Shown: one piece after another, positions 1 to 13,796 of the stretch
Position numbering within the stretch: the stretch's first letter is position 1
Layout of the letters: each line of letters begins with the position of its first letter
Origin: Straminergon stramineum
Lineage: Eukaryota > Streptophyta > Bryopsida > Hypnales > Calliergonaceae
DNA length: 64,000 nucleotides
Reading direction: 5' to 3'
Assembly: GCA_963920665.1 (NCBI GenBank)
Contig: OY987266.1
Location: forward strand, 17,923,001-17,987,000
Notes under the pieces: generated by a model
What the model was told of the DNA's origin: nothing
Seen by the model: only the letters and a program-made list of their open reading frames with translations
Databases searched by the model: none
Made by a program: the position numbers and the translations under genes

Positions 1-369
1 AATGATTAGTGACTACATTAGGAACTTCTAACTTTTCAGTGTAATTTCATTGTAGGAAGTGATTTCTTGAGGTCTTCCATGTTTTAAATTATTGTGACTA
101 CTTTAGGTGTGTAGGATGAGCATCATGGATACAGATTTTGTTGGTTCTGGGGTAGTCTAGAGACTCTTTTGGGCCTTGATGGATTGACTACTTCAAAAAT
201 TTGTAGCAAATTTATGCTTTGTCAAAAAAAAATTCAAATGCTCTTATTGTTTTTCACACTTGTCTTCATGTGGAGAAAAAATTATAAAATTTTAGCAATG
301 GCATGGGTACAAACTCTTAATTCTAACCACAATGGGTTGTTTTACCTTACTCCCAAGGCGCGTCGTCTC
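1..369. other. AT-rich intergenic sequence
   Basis: No open frame here has recognisable protein similarity or coding character. The stretch is AT-rich and leads into a local duplication that starts near 370. Confidence 0.5.
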
Positions 370-955
370 CATTTTCACCACTTCAAACTTATAACCTTCT
401 TAGGTGGCATTGATTTGTAATGTATTTTTAATTTTAAAACTCCTACTCTTTCTTTGTCTGCTTTTTTATTGCAATTGTTATAATTTTTGTTACTTCCTCC
501 AACAAATCTTTGCTCTAGCATAGTATGTACGGAGGGTTGCTATTATGTGAGCATAGGAGTATGAGCCTATGAGCCTATAATATTACACATCTATGTTATA
601 GGTGTATGTACCATAGAACCCGTCTGTGATTATAGGGTATATATGTTACAAATACCCATATTATAGGTGTTTATGATACATACACCTTCTATAGTGTGTG
701 GTATCTATATTATAGGTACCTATTATTTAGGCTCACTGCTCACAAGTTCGCATTCTTAGGCTCACATACTAGCACCGTTGAGTATGTACGTGGGAAGGCA
801 CCAACCATATTGCCTCATCAACCAAATTTTTTAGAGTTGCCAATCCTGCCCCACCACCTATCTAAATTGATGGCAAATGGTGAAGAAATGTTAGGCCATG
901 TGCTTCTACTCATTCATCTTACGCATGTAGTGGGGATAGGTGGTGGTCACTGGTG
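370..955 (+). repeat. First copy of a diverged local direct duplication
   Basis: Sequence from about 370 (a 'cttcaaacttata' stretch, then T-rich 'actcctactcttt' and 'ttgcaattgttat' stretches, then near 815-955 a block around 'ccaccacctatct' and 'gtagtggggatagg') recurs in the same order and orientation at about 1030-1420. The second copy is shorter by internal deletions. No coding potential was recognised in either copy. Confidence 0.55.
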
Positions 956-1029
956 AGTTACAACAACTTTCATCCACCAAGGCTTGGTGGATTGGTGGTT
1001 TTCACCTATGCAAAGTCCTTTGTTCACCC

Positions 1030-1420
1030 CATTTCATTACTTCAAACTTATAGATTAGCTAGGTAACACTAATTTATAATTTTGTCTTAGTTTTATAACT
1101 CCCACTCTTTTGTTGCAATTGCTACAATTTTGATTGCTTCCTCCAATAGGTCTCTCCTCAAGTATAGAATTTCAACTTTGAAATTTTAGTTGGCATGGTA
1201 GGTGGGGTAGAGTTGTATGTGTGTCGAAAGGCTCTAAACATGTTATTCTGTCAACAAAAAATTTTGGATCTACCAATTTTGTCTCGCCACTTGTCTAAGT
1301 AGATAATTAATAGATGTCAAATGGTAGACAATGGATGGCAAGTAAAGGTTATACCATTTGCTTTTGCTCAATCACCTCATGCACGTGGTGGAGATGGTTG
1401 GCAATCACCAACAAGGTGTG
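1030..1420 (+). repeat. Second copy of the local direct duplication
   Basis: This matches 370-955 in collinear blocks ('acttcaaacttatag', 'actcccactctttt', 'ttgcaattgcta', then 'gtggtggagatgg') with many substitutions and a missing central part. It is an old tandem duplication or two fragments of one dispersed repeat placed side by side. Confidence 0.55.
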
Positions 1421-2092
1421 GCAAGAGGGCTAGGAGCATTTCTAGAAATCAAATTGGCATTCTATTCTCAATTGATTGCTTTTGAAATATCATAAATTAA
1501 TTGGCTTTCAAGAATTCTTTAGTTTTTTAATTATCTAATAGAAAATTACACAAATATTCAGATAGTCAATGAATGCAATAACTTTGGATTAAAACTATGT
1601 TTTACCTCATAACTACTTCCTCTTCTATTCTCTACTTTGATTTATCCTTTTAGTGCATATGAGGCTTATTATAAAAGTCACTGTGTTCTTTATAATTTAT
1701 GTGAACTAGTTTGTTTTCCTTTTTGTAGTACTAATGGCACTCAATAGAAGATTTGGAATTTTAAAAGACTGAAATTTTGAAGTCTAGAAAGCTATAAATA
1801 TGGAAATTGTAAATTATGAAACTTGTCGATTGTTAATTTACAAATTTGACACTAGTACATTTATAAACTTATGAAGTTAAGAATTCTTAGAGTTTCTTTA
1901 GTTTCTTTAATTCTAAAAAACCGATTATGTTTTAATGTTTTAAATTTAAAATTGTACAAAAATTTGAATTAATAAACTCATAATGTTGCCAAAAAGGAGG
2001 AGTTATAACCTTATAGGACACACTTCAATGAATATGGCCTAATTTATCTTAGGAGAAGGGCTAAAGACTTAATGCATTATGGATGAAATGTC

Positions 2093-2096
<4 letters not shown>

Positions 2097-2177
<81 letters not shown>
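2097..2177. repeat. (AT)n microsatellite, about 40 units
   Basis: An uninterrupted AT dinucleotide run of about 81 bp. The poly-Tyr-Ile open frames it creates on the minus strand are artefacts of the repeat. Confidence 0.98.
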
Positions 2178-2180
<3 letters not shown>

Positions 2181-4139
2181 CATAGTATGACAATGATTGT
2201 CTAGCGTCCTTGTCATCATTTGGAAGTTGTCTAACACCAATGCATTGTATGGTGTTGAAAGTATACAAGAAATCAAACACACTTGAAACAACTATTTTCC
2301 AAATGTTATTTTCAAACAACCCATTCCAAGCATCAAATTACTCCAAATTAATTGTGACAAGAAATTTGATCTTCAAATCAATAAAAGGATGGATAAAAAT
2401 GATGTCAAAGCAATTGTGGCCTCCTTGTGTGCCTTCAATCTTTAATTGATTTACGTTCTATAGTGCATCTAAGCTTCACAAACAGACCCTATAGACATCA
2501 TGGCAAAAGAAATTGCATATATTAGATCCAAACTAAGGATTGTAACTAGAAATAGCTTTGGTTCAAATATTAATATATTCTAATTGCGACTTTTAGGTCC
2601 GAACTTGTTTAGCCAATTTTTAGAGTGATTTTTGGGTTCACTATATTGAAGAGTACATGGCCTATGTTGTGAACATGGGGTTTGTTTGAATCCACCACTA
2701 AAATAATAATGGAATGAAGTAAGGACAAAAATAATGGACTTTTGAAATTTCATGGCTAAAATTGAAGCCCATAGAGCATTCAATTCAATGTCTTTTTAAT
2801 TGAAGGAGTTGAAAAGTTTTTTGAGGGAACAAATGGGAACCTTTGGTTGGTTCAATAAATTTCCAAAACAAAGGCTAGAACACCTAGCCTACCTTTATAT
2901 TAGAACTTGTTCAACAAATATTTCTAGTAATAAAGAACACGTTTTCAAGAACAAACAATGAAAAAATTGAAGTTTTTTTAAGAAACCATTAGAACTTACC
3001 AAAATAATAGGCCAATATTTTTGAAATTTTCCTATTTTACTTGAAATTACAAATGACTAGTCAGAGAGTATTAATGAGAAACCAATTTCTAATACAAAAC
3101 TAATATAAATTCCAATTGCCAAAGATAAAAATCCCAATCAACCATTCTTTGGGGGCTCTAATGTCCATGTAAGAATTTCCATCACTAAAGTCTTTAGGGT
3201 TGGAAATAAAGGCCAAGATTTGAGTATAATGTCACTGGTAGTATAGAGAGAAATGGAGTCATAGTTTTACATTAAATTTTTATCTTTTCATCAAAAATAT
3301 AATTTGTAGTGAGGTTAATTTTTCACTCTTAGTAATAGGATAAACGAATGTAACCTATGAAGCCCAAATAGACTCACATACCCAACCATGTTTTGAAGAT
3401 CCATTACTTCTTCTTCCATTCATTTCCATTTTTTTGTCTATGCATTATTTGTTGGGTATTGATAATTATGGCATATTCACTTTATACCAAATGGAATGAA
3501 GTTAGTCATCCTCATTGCTTGACCTAATTTGAATCCAATAGTCGATCCCAAGCATCTAATATCTCTTTACATTTCCATTTCATGCCATGATTTGAATGCA
3601 AATGGAGAATTTCTCAATCACTTGGGTTTTAATCTTTCAAATTAAAAGCTAGTATTGTATTGCCAAAAATCACCATATGGAGTAATGATATGGTCTTACT
3701 GTATACTATATATGATAGAGAGGGAGATTGTTTTGGCATTATTATTGCTTCTATTCTAAACCTTTGTAGCTATTGTTCTTGTAGTGGTTGTGGCATTTAA
3801 ATAGAACATGATGGAGACCTAATTTTCTTTGGATGTTGTAAAAGAGTTTTTTTTATTTGCATAATCATATGATTTTTTCACATGGTGAGTTGGAACATTT
3901 CTTTGAGAAGGTCTAGATGTGGTTCCATACTTGCATGAGCAATCTTGCATTGAGTGTGAGGACTTTTAGTTTTCTTTATGTGATGGTGATGCTCCTTATT
4001 GACTTGGAAATGTAGTGATTTGTGATTGTTGAATAAAGTGGGGATTGCTAAAAGAAGTCTCTGACGGGTTTTTTTGAGTCTTTATGAGTGAAGATTTAAT
4101 ATCCAAGAATTTTATGTTTGTATAAAAACAAACAACACA
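2178..4139. other. AT-rich intergenic sequence
   Basis: No gene recognised. Short open frames have no family signature. The texture is that of old, decayed repeat DNA, but no reverse transcriptase or integrase motif could be read. Confidence 0.4.
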
Positions 4140-4583
4140 ATGTATGGCCGCCAATACTTGTTGAGATTACGAAGTTGTAGCAATGAAAATACATGGAACA
4201 TGCAAATGGTGATCTTTGCATGTACAATGACAACCATTCTATTCCTTTTTTTCCTTCAATACAACTCTTTGCAACACTCCAAGGCAACTTCCAAGGGCCA
4301 AACCCTTGCTGACACTACTATGGATTGGGTTGTGTTGAAGTCTGTGACTATAGCAAATGATCCTTTAGTTGAAGAAGAGCACACTATTGACACCAAGGAG
4401 CTCAAGGACAAAGAGATAGATCTCAAGGACAAAGAAGAGGAAACAAAGGTGAAAGTAGAGATTGAAGATGAAGATGCAAAAGATGAGTTTCAAGATGATG
4501 AGCTTCAAGAGGGGAATTGGAAGGGCTTGAGATTGGGAAAAGAAGCCACTAGCATGGATGATGAACTACCAAAAGAGGATTGA
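4140..4583 (+). CDS. Doubtful small ORF, acidic protein of 147 residues, unrecognised
   Basis: An ATG-started frame of 147 codons ending in TGA. Residues of roughly 24-43 are hydrophobic and could form one membrane segment. From about residue 75 the chain is strongly acidic and Lys/Glu-rich, with an imperfect internal repeat built on LKDKE. I do not recognise the family. It lies in AT-rich repeat-like DNA with no identifiable promoter or neighbouring exon. It may be a chance frame or a remnant of a longer repeat-encoded polyprotein rather than a gene. Its compositional bias is the only argument for coding. Confidence 0.2.
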   Translation: MYGRQYLLRLRSCSNENTWNMQMVIFACTMTTILFLFFLQYNSLQHSKATSKGQTLADTTMDWVVLKSVTIANDPLVEEEHTIDTKELKDKEIDLKDKEEETKVKVEIEDEDAKDEFQDDELQEGNWKGLRLGKEATSMDDELPKED

Positions 4584-7343
4584 AATGACAATAAATTCCT
4601 CAAACTTACCCTAAAATCTATTCCAATAAGTTTTTTTGACAATAGATTCCTCAAAGTTACCTAAAATCTATTCCAATGAATTTCTTTTATATGCAAATGT
4701 GATTGCTTAGTTTTTGTTTTGTAAATGGAACTTAATGCTTTGAAGTTTTGTGCATTGGAATTAAGACATCCTCAATTGTAGATTGACGTGGGTTTGAATG
4801 TGGATCTTGTCTTAGGGATTTGACAATTGCCAACTCAAATAGTAGAGCATAAATTTAATTTCATGGGGTTAATAAGATTTTATTCTATTGAAGAGGAATA
4901 TTTCTTCCAAGATTAAGAAGTAGTCTACATAGAAGAGGGAGATATATAATTTTCTAGGGATGAAAAAGGAACAAAAAGATTATAACTTGTAGGGTTTAAA
5001 TACTCTTACTATCATATTCCTTTTCAATTATCTAATTTCTTAAAGATTACAATCTCATAGTTGAAAATCATAACCTTTAAGAATTTAAAATATTGATCCA
5101 TTTGCCATGTTATGTGACAAATTGAATTAGAGTAAAGATTTGGCCTGACCCCCTTGATGCAAGCAATACAATTGAGTTTTTATCTCATCCCTTAAAGCTC
5201 CAAGAGGCCCTTTTTAGCCACATATTTTCCCTCGGATATGTATATTTTGTACTTCATTACTATTATATTTGATTGAATTATTATATTTAAGTACTACTTC
5301 ACACTATAGTATATAAGTATAAAGTTATATTTTAGTACTTGATGGAGATTTTATAGGATTTTATTGAGTCTACTATGTATGAATGTCAAGATGAATGTAC
5401 ACTTTCCAATGAACTTTTAAGAATAAACCTTCAAGAAAAAGAAAATATCCTTAGTAATATCAAATGATCAAACCACCCAACTACTTTGAACTCTAACATC
5501 TATTGTGGTAGGAGTTATTTTTTTTCTCTCAAGAGTAAGATATGTTCCTTTGGGTGAATGTATCCTATGTATGTTAAAATTTTAAATGTACAAAGTTGTG
5601 ATATTTACATTTATTCAAACAATGATTTTCTTAGAAGTCTTGGTAGCCCTATATATGTACCTAAGCATTGATCAAATCTAAATGCCATTTTATTTGACTT
5701 TACAATTTTTTCCCACTTGAGCTCTATATTGAAAAATTGTAGTAAAGAATGAAGATTGTCATTTATACTATTGGATTTTCAACTTTGGTTGTTGGATTTT
5801 GATTATAGATGTCTAACTAAAAGTGTATCAATATACCAACATTAAACAAACATTTTTAAAATTTGGATTCTAGTATGATTGGTTAGATTATTAAATTTAT
5901 GACATATTTATATTTTACATGCATTTCTAATTTTTATGTTTTATTGAAATGTACAAATTTGACTTTGTAATAATTAATCTCCAAAGGAAGTAGTTAAAAT
6001 TTTACAATAAATTGTCAACTAATGCCATTTTTTAGTACATTAAGCATATGGAATTTCTATTTTGAAATTCAACCTTCATAAGTGCAACATTGTACTATGG
6101 AACTCAATAGGAAAATTTAGAAAGGCTTTCAAAATTTTGATTTTGGGATCTTAATGTTCAAAGTTAGAAAAAAAGTTTTTGGGGCCCTCTACCCAATAGA
6201 TTCATTTTTGAATTTGACTCATGTTTGTAGAGAATTTGGCAATATCCAAAATTTGAGGTGGTTGACCAATATGAAGGTAACCATTCACCAAGTTAATTAC
6301 TTATATTTGAATTACAAAAATAGCGGTTGAGACCTCTAACTTGCCCCAAGTTGCTTGCAAGATTTTAATGTGTTTTTTGAAAACTAACAATAGTAGAAGA
6401 ATTTGCAAGTCTTTTCTTCCAAATCAAATTTAAAAAAATATAATTCCATATTTTTATAGTAGAAATTGACTTCATGGAGTGTAATATAGGAAAGATTATA
6501 AAGAATGGTAAATTGTTTTCACCTTCTTGCTCGATACTTTGACCTTCTATTAGCACTCTATTTGAGTTGCTTCTAGACTTTGGGACTTTGTATCTTTTGA
6601 ATCAAGAACATGGCCAAAATCATGTCTAGAATAAAATTGTATCTTCAAAAAGCTTATGTAGATGCATATCATTTATCAAATTTCAAAATGATTCATTCAA
6701 AATTGATATCATAAGCACCTATCCAAATTCCATTTGATCATTGTGCAACTATAGTCATATATATAATGAAAAATCTTGGAAGAAACTAATTGCTTTATGT
6801 CCAAGTTTAAAGTGAATTCTAATGAATGAAAAACTTATTAAGTAGGTAGATTTTTTGCACATTAAGGTACAAGAGGTATTTAAATACAGCTATTTCTCTC
6901 TTTACTCACTTGAAATAGAGTCTATACTACATAAGGGATGACAAAGAGGGGGATACAAGATAGAACAATGTTATTCACTATTTCAAATAAAACATTGGTG
7001 CTTTCAAAGATTTAGGTAGATGACATATATCATCAAATTTTTCACCTGATTTTTTTGCCCATTACAAAAATGCATGGCAATTGAAAATGAGATCTGAAAA
7101 TCTAGTTTATACTGTATGAGGTGTAAATTTCCAAGAAGAGCATCAAGATGCCAGCGTGATGATATCTTATGGTCACACACGGAAACTTGATAACATAACC
7201 TTTCACAACGTTGTGATTGTAATTCTACCCATGCAACTTGCAATTGCAAAATCTCTTTCAATTTCAGGAACTTTGGACGATTGTAAACTACATCCATGAA
7301 CCAAAAAGCAAGAGAAGCTCTCAATGCTCCTTATAAACATATT
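4584..7343. other. AT-rich intergenic sequence downstream of XPB
   Basis: No gene recognised. The part nearest 7343 is the 3' flank of the minus-strand XPB gene and should hold its 3' UTR and polyadenylation signals, which I could not place with confidence. Confidence 0.4.
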
Positions 7344-10300
7344 CTAAGCGAAACGTTTCTTGAAGAGCTGGTTGCGAGGTTTGTTTGGATCCCTAGGTTT
7401 GGGTTTGCCACCTCTTCCACGGCCACCCGTGCTGCACATTAGTAAGAAACTGTTAAACCTGAGCTCCCCCTTCACAAAACTCTCCTTTCTTTCTACCCAC
7501 AGTGCCAGATCATGTGTTACATAACATTCAGATGTGATATTTAAAAAAAATGTTGATTACATATCACACCTACACGAAAGATTGCATAATTTGGATACCA
7601 TATGCAAAAGTTATCAAGATTCACAATATTTTTTGATATAAACTGACACGTGTTTCATGTTGACGAAATATGCAATCTCAAACAATCTATATGTGCAAGA
7701 GTTTAGAGTGTTGCATTTAGATAAGTGTCACAGTTAAGGTACAGATATCCAACTCTGATACCCTTCTCAATTATATGTCATAGAGGTCATTTGTAACAAA
7801 ACCTCTCCCAATTATTGTAACTGAATATATGCAAATCAGCTTAAAGGAATGGCTTTTTATAAGCAATCCACATATGAAAAACTAGCACAATACGATAATA
7901 TTTCAGCCTGCGCTAATTTAAAATAGTGTGACGTCGGAAAACTAGCGTCTCATGCACTAACAGGATACATCAGAGTAGTGATGACTTGAGGGACGCACCT
8001 GTACTCGTAGTAAAGGCGACCATCAGCTCCTGACATACTGCTCATATTGCCATGCCGTCTGGTAAATCTGCCTCGAGTGATATCATCTGCATCCTCTTCC
8101 AATTGCTCAATTCCGCTCGCCTCCTCCCCAGCATGAAGAACCTGACCAACAGATGCAACATGTCACGGGTTCTTGCCAGGAATTTCGCAACATTGTAATA
8201 TGTAAAATTTGAGGTGAACAAACAGAGCAAATGATTTCATTGCTCGCTCACAGACACTCGAAAAAGAAAATGTACCTTAGTCAGCAGGCTCATCTGCTCA
8301 TCAAGACTGTGGTAGCTCAAATCTGCCCCAGCATCTGCAGGTGGTAAGCTTGTAATCACCTACAGGAATGATCCCAAGTAACAAGGTCAGCCTCTCTAAA
8401 CCTATGAAATTTCACAAATCAGTTTAGTATGCAGGTCATTATCAATTTTAGAAATGACACCGTAGTCAATAAAATAGATGGGAAAGCTGACCAATTATTG
8501 TTTCGTGACGTAAGGAGAAGATAGGAACCAAACCATTAACATATCAAATGAAAGTACCTTGAAACTGTAACCCTGATCAATCAAAAACTGCTGTCTCTTC
8601 GTGGAATAGTACATTTCCTGTTCATAATTCAGCAACGACAATTATCAAGTCAAGAGTCAGTCCAGAAGACGATCATTTAAAAAAATATATAGCGTTGAAG
8701 AATACGTGCAGCTTGGTCCGAAAATATTTTAAGAAATAGAGTGTCAAGGGCATTACTTGAGTGTCAGTGGAAACCAAAGAGTAGAAGAACGCATTGAACT
8801 CCTCAGCCCCTCCTGCCATCCGATCCTTGGGTTTCCCCTGAATGACGTGCACACCATAGTGGAATACTCATAAGAGGGATTATCCGAAGTTGGAAATACA
8901 AAAACATTGAGCCAAAAGTAATCCATAATCACAACCACGACAAGGAATCAAACTTGCCGTACACTTTCATGATTTCACATAATGAACTATGATACAACTG
9001 TCAACTTCTGGAATGTCTAGTGCTAACTGCAAACAGATGCAATGCCTGACCTTTGCTCGTAAAATACGACCCAACCGTTGAGCTTCTTGCCGACGAGAAC
9101 CGGCGTGTGATGAAATCTGAATGATGACATTAGCTTCTGGAATATCAATTGAATTATCTCCCACCTGTTTAAAGAGCCGAGAAGGTTACTATAAGCACCA
9201 AGCAAGATTGACACTTACTTCAGATACCATGTTTCAAGACTTGACAAAAGCAATGTTACCTTTGAGAGGAAAACAGTGTTGACATTCGGGCTATGCTTGA
9301 ATGCGTACAAAATTCGTGTCCGCTCATGATGGCTGTGATAGACAATAACACCACATTAACCATCATGAAGTCATTTCGCAAAACTTTGGAATGAGAACCG
9401 ATAGTCCTGGGATCAACATAACTAGACTGAGCATTACAGAATGCTCTTCACCATAGAATTCCAAGTAGAGGCAGGCTAAATACCTGGTAGGTCCATATAT
9501 GAACGGTTTCTTAAGCTTCGTTGCATACTCGCGAAGTGCAAATAGATTATCAGAAAACACAATGATCTTGTCACCGCGTTGCTGTTCGTGAAAACGTATT
9601 AAGAACTCACAGGCACGAAACTTGTTTGGATTCATCACGTAAAGTCCCTACAAACATTCGCGTTCATCAGATGCCAGATCATTGCAAACTAGGGGTGACG
9701 GTACCGATAGACCGGCATATGGAGCAGAGATCAACGCCGTGAATAAAAATAATATTTGGGGTTAACAGTAATAACAAAACTATTTACAAAGGATCACAGT
9801 AACAACGACCGAACCCAATGCAGGACAACAAATAGGTTTGCATCATATAGTAATTTTGATTCCACAAAATCCGTTCAGTCGAGTATTTCCAGTGTATAAT
9901 GGGTGACCCCACCTGTTTCTTCCTTGAGTTTTCCTTCTTCAGATACTCTCTATAGAATTCTTTGGTCATGGGGCACCAAACCTCAGCGCACTGTACGTTT
10001 GCAATAAACCCGCCCTTCACCAGATCCAGCCAATTTGCCTCGTACAACTTGGGCCCAATCAAAAAATTAAGATCACTAATTCGTTCATCCTCACGGACTA
10101 GCGTCGCTGCAAACGTAGTCGGAAAAATATGTCAGTTTCAGAGCTAACATGATTTGTTCAAATCCACAGAATTCAGGTGAGGACATCGAATGACAGTAGC
10201 TAGTCCCCACAGCAAGAATGCTCACAGAATCTGATACTAATGGCTCTTAGACTAACAGGCACGGAATCAGCAAGACTCACAGTATGAACTACCCTGATAT

Positions 10301-13300
10301 TGTCAGCTAGAAAGAAGCCCACCAGTAAGCCCAAGCTTGCAGTGCGATTTCGTAATGCTGATAACTTTCCGAAACATATGTGCTGGTACAACATGCACCT
10401 GAGTTCAAAGCCCACCCAATTATTAAATGTAGACATCAGAAGTCTGAAAGCAGAGCTTCATATATTAGAGAAAACGCATTTAAGAACTTTCGCCCCGAAC
10501 GGACCAAGAAGCCCAAATTGAGCCTCATGTTTTTTGAGCAGTTTCAAGCAGTTCATGGGGACTTTCCTTCGACCAAATTACTTAAATTTTTTACCAGCAC
10601 ATGCATTTCTCTTCACTGCTCCTGGTGCGGTATAATATAGATCGGATGGGGCCAAATTCTTTTACTATATGATCATCAAATTGGTCACTTTACAACGATG
10701 ATTCCTTCATCCTTTACGGGTTCAGCGCCAAGAACTAGAAATGCACTAGACCTCGGACAAACATGAATCTTTCAAGAATACTTAATAGTTAGGCGTACCT
10801 CGTCCATGAGCAGCAGGCCCCACTCTCGATTCTGGATCTCCTCGATGATTTTTTGAGACTCTTCTGATCGCTTGCCACTAAAAGCAACCATGTTATAAGT
10901 GGTGACCACAACTCCAACAGAGCCCCGAAACCTCTCTTTGCTGTCCGAAGTAAAGCGAGAAATTTGATGGTCCGCCACTGTCGACCACAATTTGAACTGA
11001 AAAGCCCATTGGTCAACTGACACCGCATTGGTAGCCAGACACAACACGCTTTTGCGGATTCGACAAGCTGCTGAAACTCCCACAAGAGATTTCCCAGCCC
11101 CACAAGGCAGGACGATGATGCCTGACCTGGCGCGTCCTGTCAGGTTTTCAAGTAGTAAGTGAAAATCCCGATTGAAAATGTTCAGAAAAGCAATATCGCT
11201 TGACAGTCGAAATTGCTCAACGCACCATTTCCAAACATTTTGCTAAGGCTTTTCTCTTGGTAAGGTCGAGGTTGGGCTTGAGGCTTGAGCTCGATTTCCA
11301 AGTTTGGATTAACCTGCCAACCAACAGTACGTATAGGATAATCAGAACTTGGGAATTCAATAATCGTCTTCTGGTGAAAAGATAATCTGGATTGCAAAAA
11401 GTATCCAATCAGGAGCCAAAATTGTTTCTAGAGTTTTGCAACCCCTTTCTTGTGAATCCCATGAATATTCTAGAAACCTAATATAGCAGAGTTGAAGATT
11501 GGCTTGCTACAGAGGTAAAGAAGTGGAGACAATTCACATTAAAGCGACAATCAATCACAACTCTCGCATTTTCCTACTCCTAAATTGTAGGAAGACATAA
11601 TCCTCACCCTAGTGAAAGGTTTGGAACCCCTAATAACAAACTGCAATCCTTGCTCATCATACAAAATGCACGTAAGCTGGCAATACAGCAGATCAGAACA
11701 CTTACAGAGTCATTTCGAAAATCGTATTCTTCAAGCATAGGATAATTGAGAGCATTTGGCAGGCAGCGCTGTTTGACATGCTCAACCTGCATTTTCAAAC
11801 ACCGATTTATAGCATCATGACGAGATTCATGTACAAACCTCACATCTAAACCAAATTGGCATCACCGAGTTCATGGCAATCTTACAAAGAAAGTGCTAGT
11901 TACAGTCTCTAAAATGTTATACAATTTATCAGGACTCCTGAATAGCAAAAAGCACCCCTCACAATACTATGAGAAAATTTCAGACGAAGGAATATCGTAA
12001 TCCATTTACGATTCAAGTTCCCCTATATGTACTAGCACATCATGATGTCTAATAAATGCTAGTGTTGATTGATATTGAGACCTGAGCTGGATCAATCTCA
12101 AAGGAGTGGAGTTCTTTCTCTTCAGCAACACCAATATCATCACCACCCAGGAGCTCTGGAGCAGCTGCCCCCATTTCATGAGGTGCTCTGCTTACTGTGA
12201 ATGACGAGGATCCAGCTTCAGGTGCCTGCGAATTCCATAACTTTTATGGTTATGATGTCGACCAATTATACGGGCGAAAGAAAACCCGATCCCGTCTCAT
12301 ATACCGAACCCTGTTACCAACAGCTACTCATCTATTCATAAACTTGGTTGGATTAGCACTCGTTTATTCAATTAGCAGATCTGGTGAAAGTATGACCTGG
12401 CTGAATGTCTATGGTCACTGATCTTTGGATGGAAATAGGGTTATCTACTATCCCCTCAATTCTGGTCTACAACCCTCCCACTTCGCATAAGAAATTCGAA
12501 CACAGTCATAAAAATTCGATATCAAGAGAGTGTGGCTCGTGTACCTTAAGTAATCTCTCAACAGCTCTACAGCAATCTCCCAAAAATCACACTCCTAAAT
12601 ATTGATTAAATTGTTAAAGTGACGAAAATAGTATTCTCCACCTTAATAGCATGCAGCTGAAACGAAAGCTTCCTTACCTCATTGACAGTCAATCTTGCGC
12701 GTGAAATGGTGTCATCCCGAAGCAATTTCTGTAAAACCTGCCAGAAGAATCCAAAGAAGTTCTCAAATAGGGTACGGTACTAAAGAAGCTTTGCTCTATT
12801 TACGGACCCTATGCAAAAAAGACAAGGGTAAAAAGAGGCTTGCAAAACAAAGTGCAACTTTCACACAGGAGCTGCAAACCCTAAAACCTCCCAGAAACTC
12901 CTTATCATGAGGCGAGGTTTGGAACCTCCGGAAACGGTGACTCCACAAAGTAGCGATTCTTCTGAAGCACAAGCTTCACTTTGCCATAATTGAGTGTGGA
13001 GCCCCGGATGAAATCGACGATTTCCTTGGGAAGTTTGGTCTTGGACAACCGATCCAATACAGTGATGATAGTTTCGGTTTCAAGCCCGACTGAAACGGCT
13101 GCATAGAGCGAGTGCGGCGTCAAATTGTACTCGTGCATCGACTCGGGCCTGCAAACGGGCTCCGCAATGGCGATGAGGAAGTCATACGCCTGCTTGTACA
13201 AATTGGAGAACGTTTCCAAAAAGATGCGACCATCGGCACACACCCATAACGGTCGATTGGGATGGTCGGGCTTCAGTTCTAACTTCGTAAAATCCTGGCG

Positions 13301-13796
13301 TTGGATTTCTTCGACTTCATCGGGATCATCTCCGGGATCCAGCATTAGTGCTGCTGCGTCCACAACAATAAATCATCCACCACTCATAACCCTAAATCCT
13401 CGCTCTAAACCCTAGCGAGTATCCGAATCACGCTCAGGAAGTCTGGAATTCTCGACCTTAACTCGGAGAATAGCCTAATTTTTGCAAACTTTTCAACACT
13501 CGTAGCCAAAGCTCCATAAACTGAATTCGTTCCAGAAAACAGAAAACCCTCACACATAAACCCAAATTGCAATCCCTCCATCTCTCAAACGAGGTGAGTG
13601 ATTGAGAGATCACTCTGCACACTCAAAGACGCAATCGCAGCACAGAAGAATTGAGCTTAAGCAAATTCAATCGACGAGAATCGAAAACGAGAGAGAAGGA
13701 AGTAATTTGAAGCGCAAATTGAGCACCTGCGTCTGATTCCATCTTGCGGCGCTTGCTCCTCTCATCAGAAACGGCGTGCTTCTCCCGGCTGCTCAT
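7344..13796 (-). CDS. XPB: XPB/ERCC3 DNA translocase-helicase of TFIIH, complete, 17 exons
   Basis: ATP-dependent 3'-5' DNA translocase of TFIIH, opening promoters for RNA polymerase II and DNA around lesions in nucleotide excision repair. Coding exons in transcript order: 13796-13727, 13353-12926, 12737-12678, 12225-12082, 11786-11706, 11313-11226, 11136-10799, 10398-10323, 10106-9913, 9647-9484, 9332-9260, 9164-9051, 8837-8757, 8617-8558, 8359-8276, 8141-7999, 7431-7344. All introns are GT..AG and all phases agree, giving 761 residues, close to Arabidopsis XPB1 as I recall it. Visible motifs: basic KRRK at 15-18, Walker A GAGKS 303-307, DEVH box 402-405 (split by intron 7), RED motif 433-435, motif [13 protein letters not shown] 573-584, motif [10 protein letters not shown] 601-608. 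The tail ends LFKKRFA and carries a Gly/Arg-rich patch. The start is the first ATG in frame with conserved sequence. No disabling change was seen. Confidence 0.97.
13386..13417. promoter_or_regulatory. Telobox-like motifs in XPB intron 1
   Basis: The plus strand carries 'aaccctaaa' and, some 20 bases on, 'ctaaaccctag', both matching the plant telobox core AAACCCTA. They lie in the first intron of XPB, just upstream of exon 2. Teloboxes near the 5' ends of plant genes are associated with expression in dividing cells and with TRB/Polycomb binding. That role here is inferred from motif and position only. Confidence 0.4.

Noticed and set aside
2077..2319. Minus-strand open frames rich in Tyr-Ile across the AT repeat
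   Set aside because: They are produced by the (AT)n microsatellite and have no other coding evidence.
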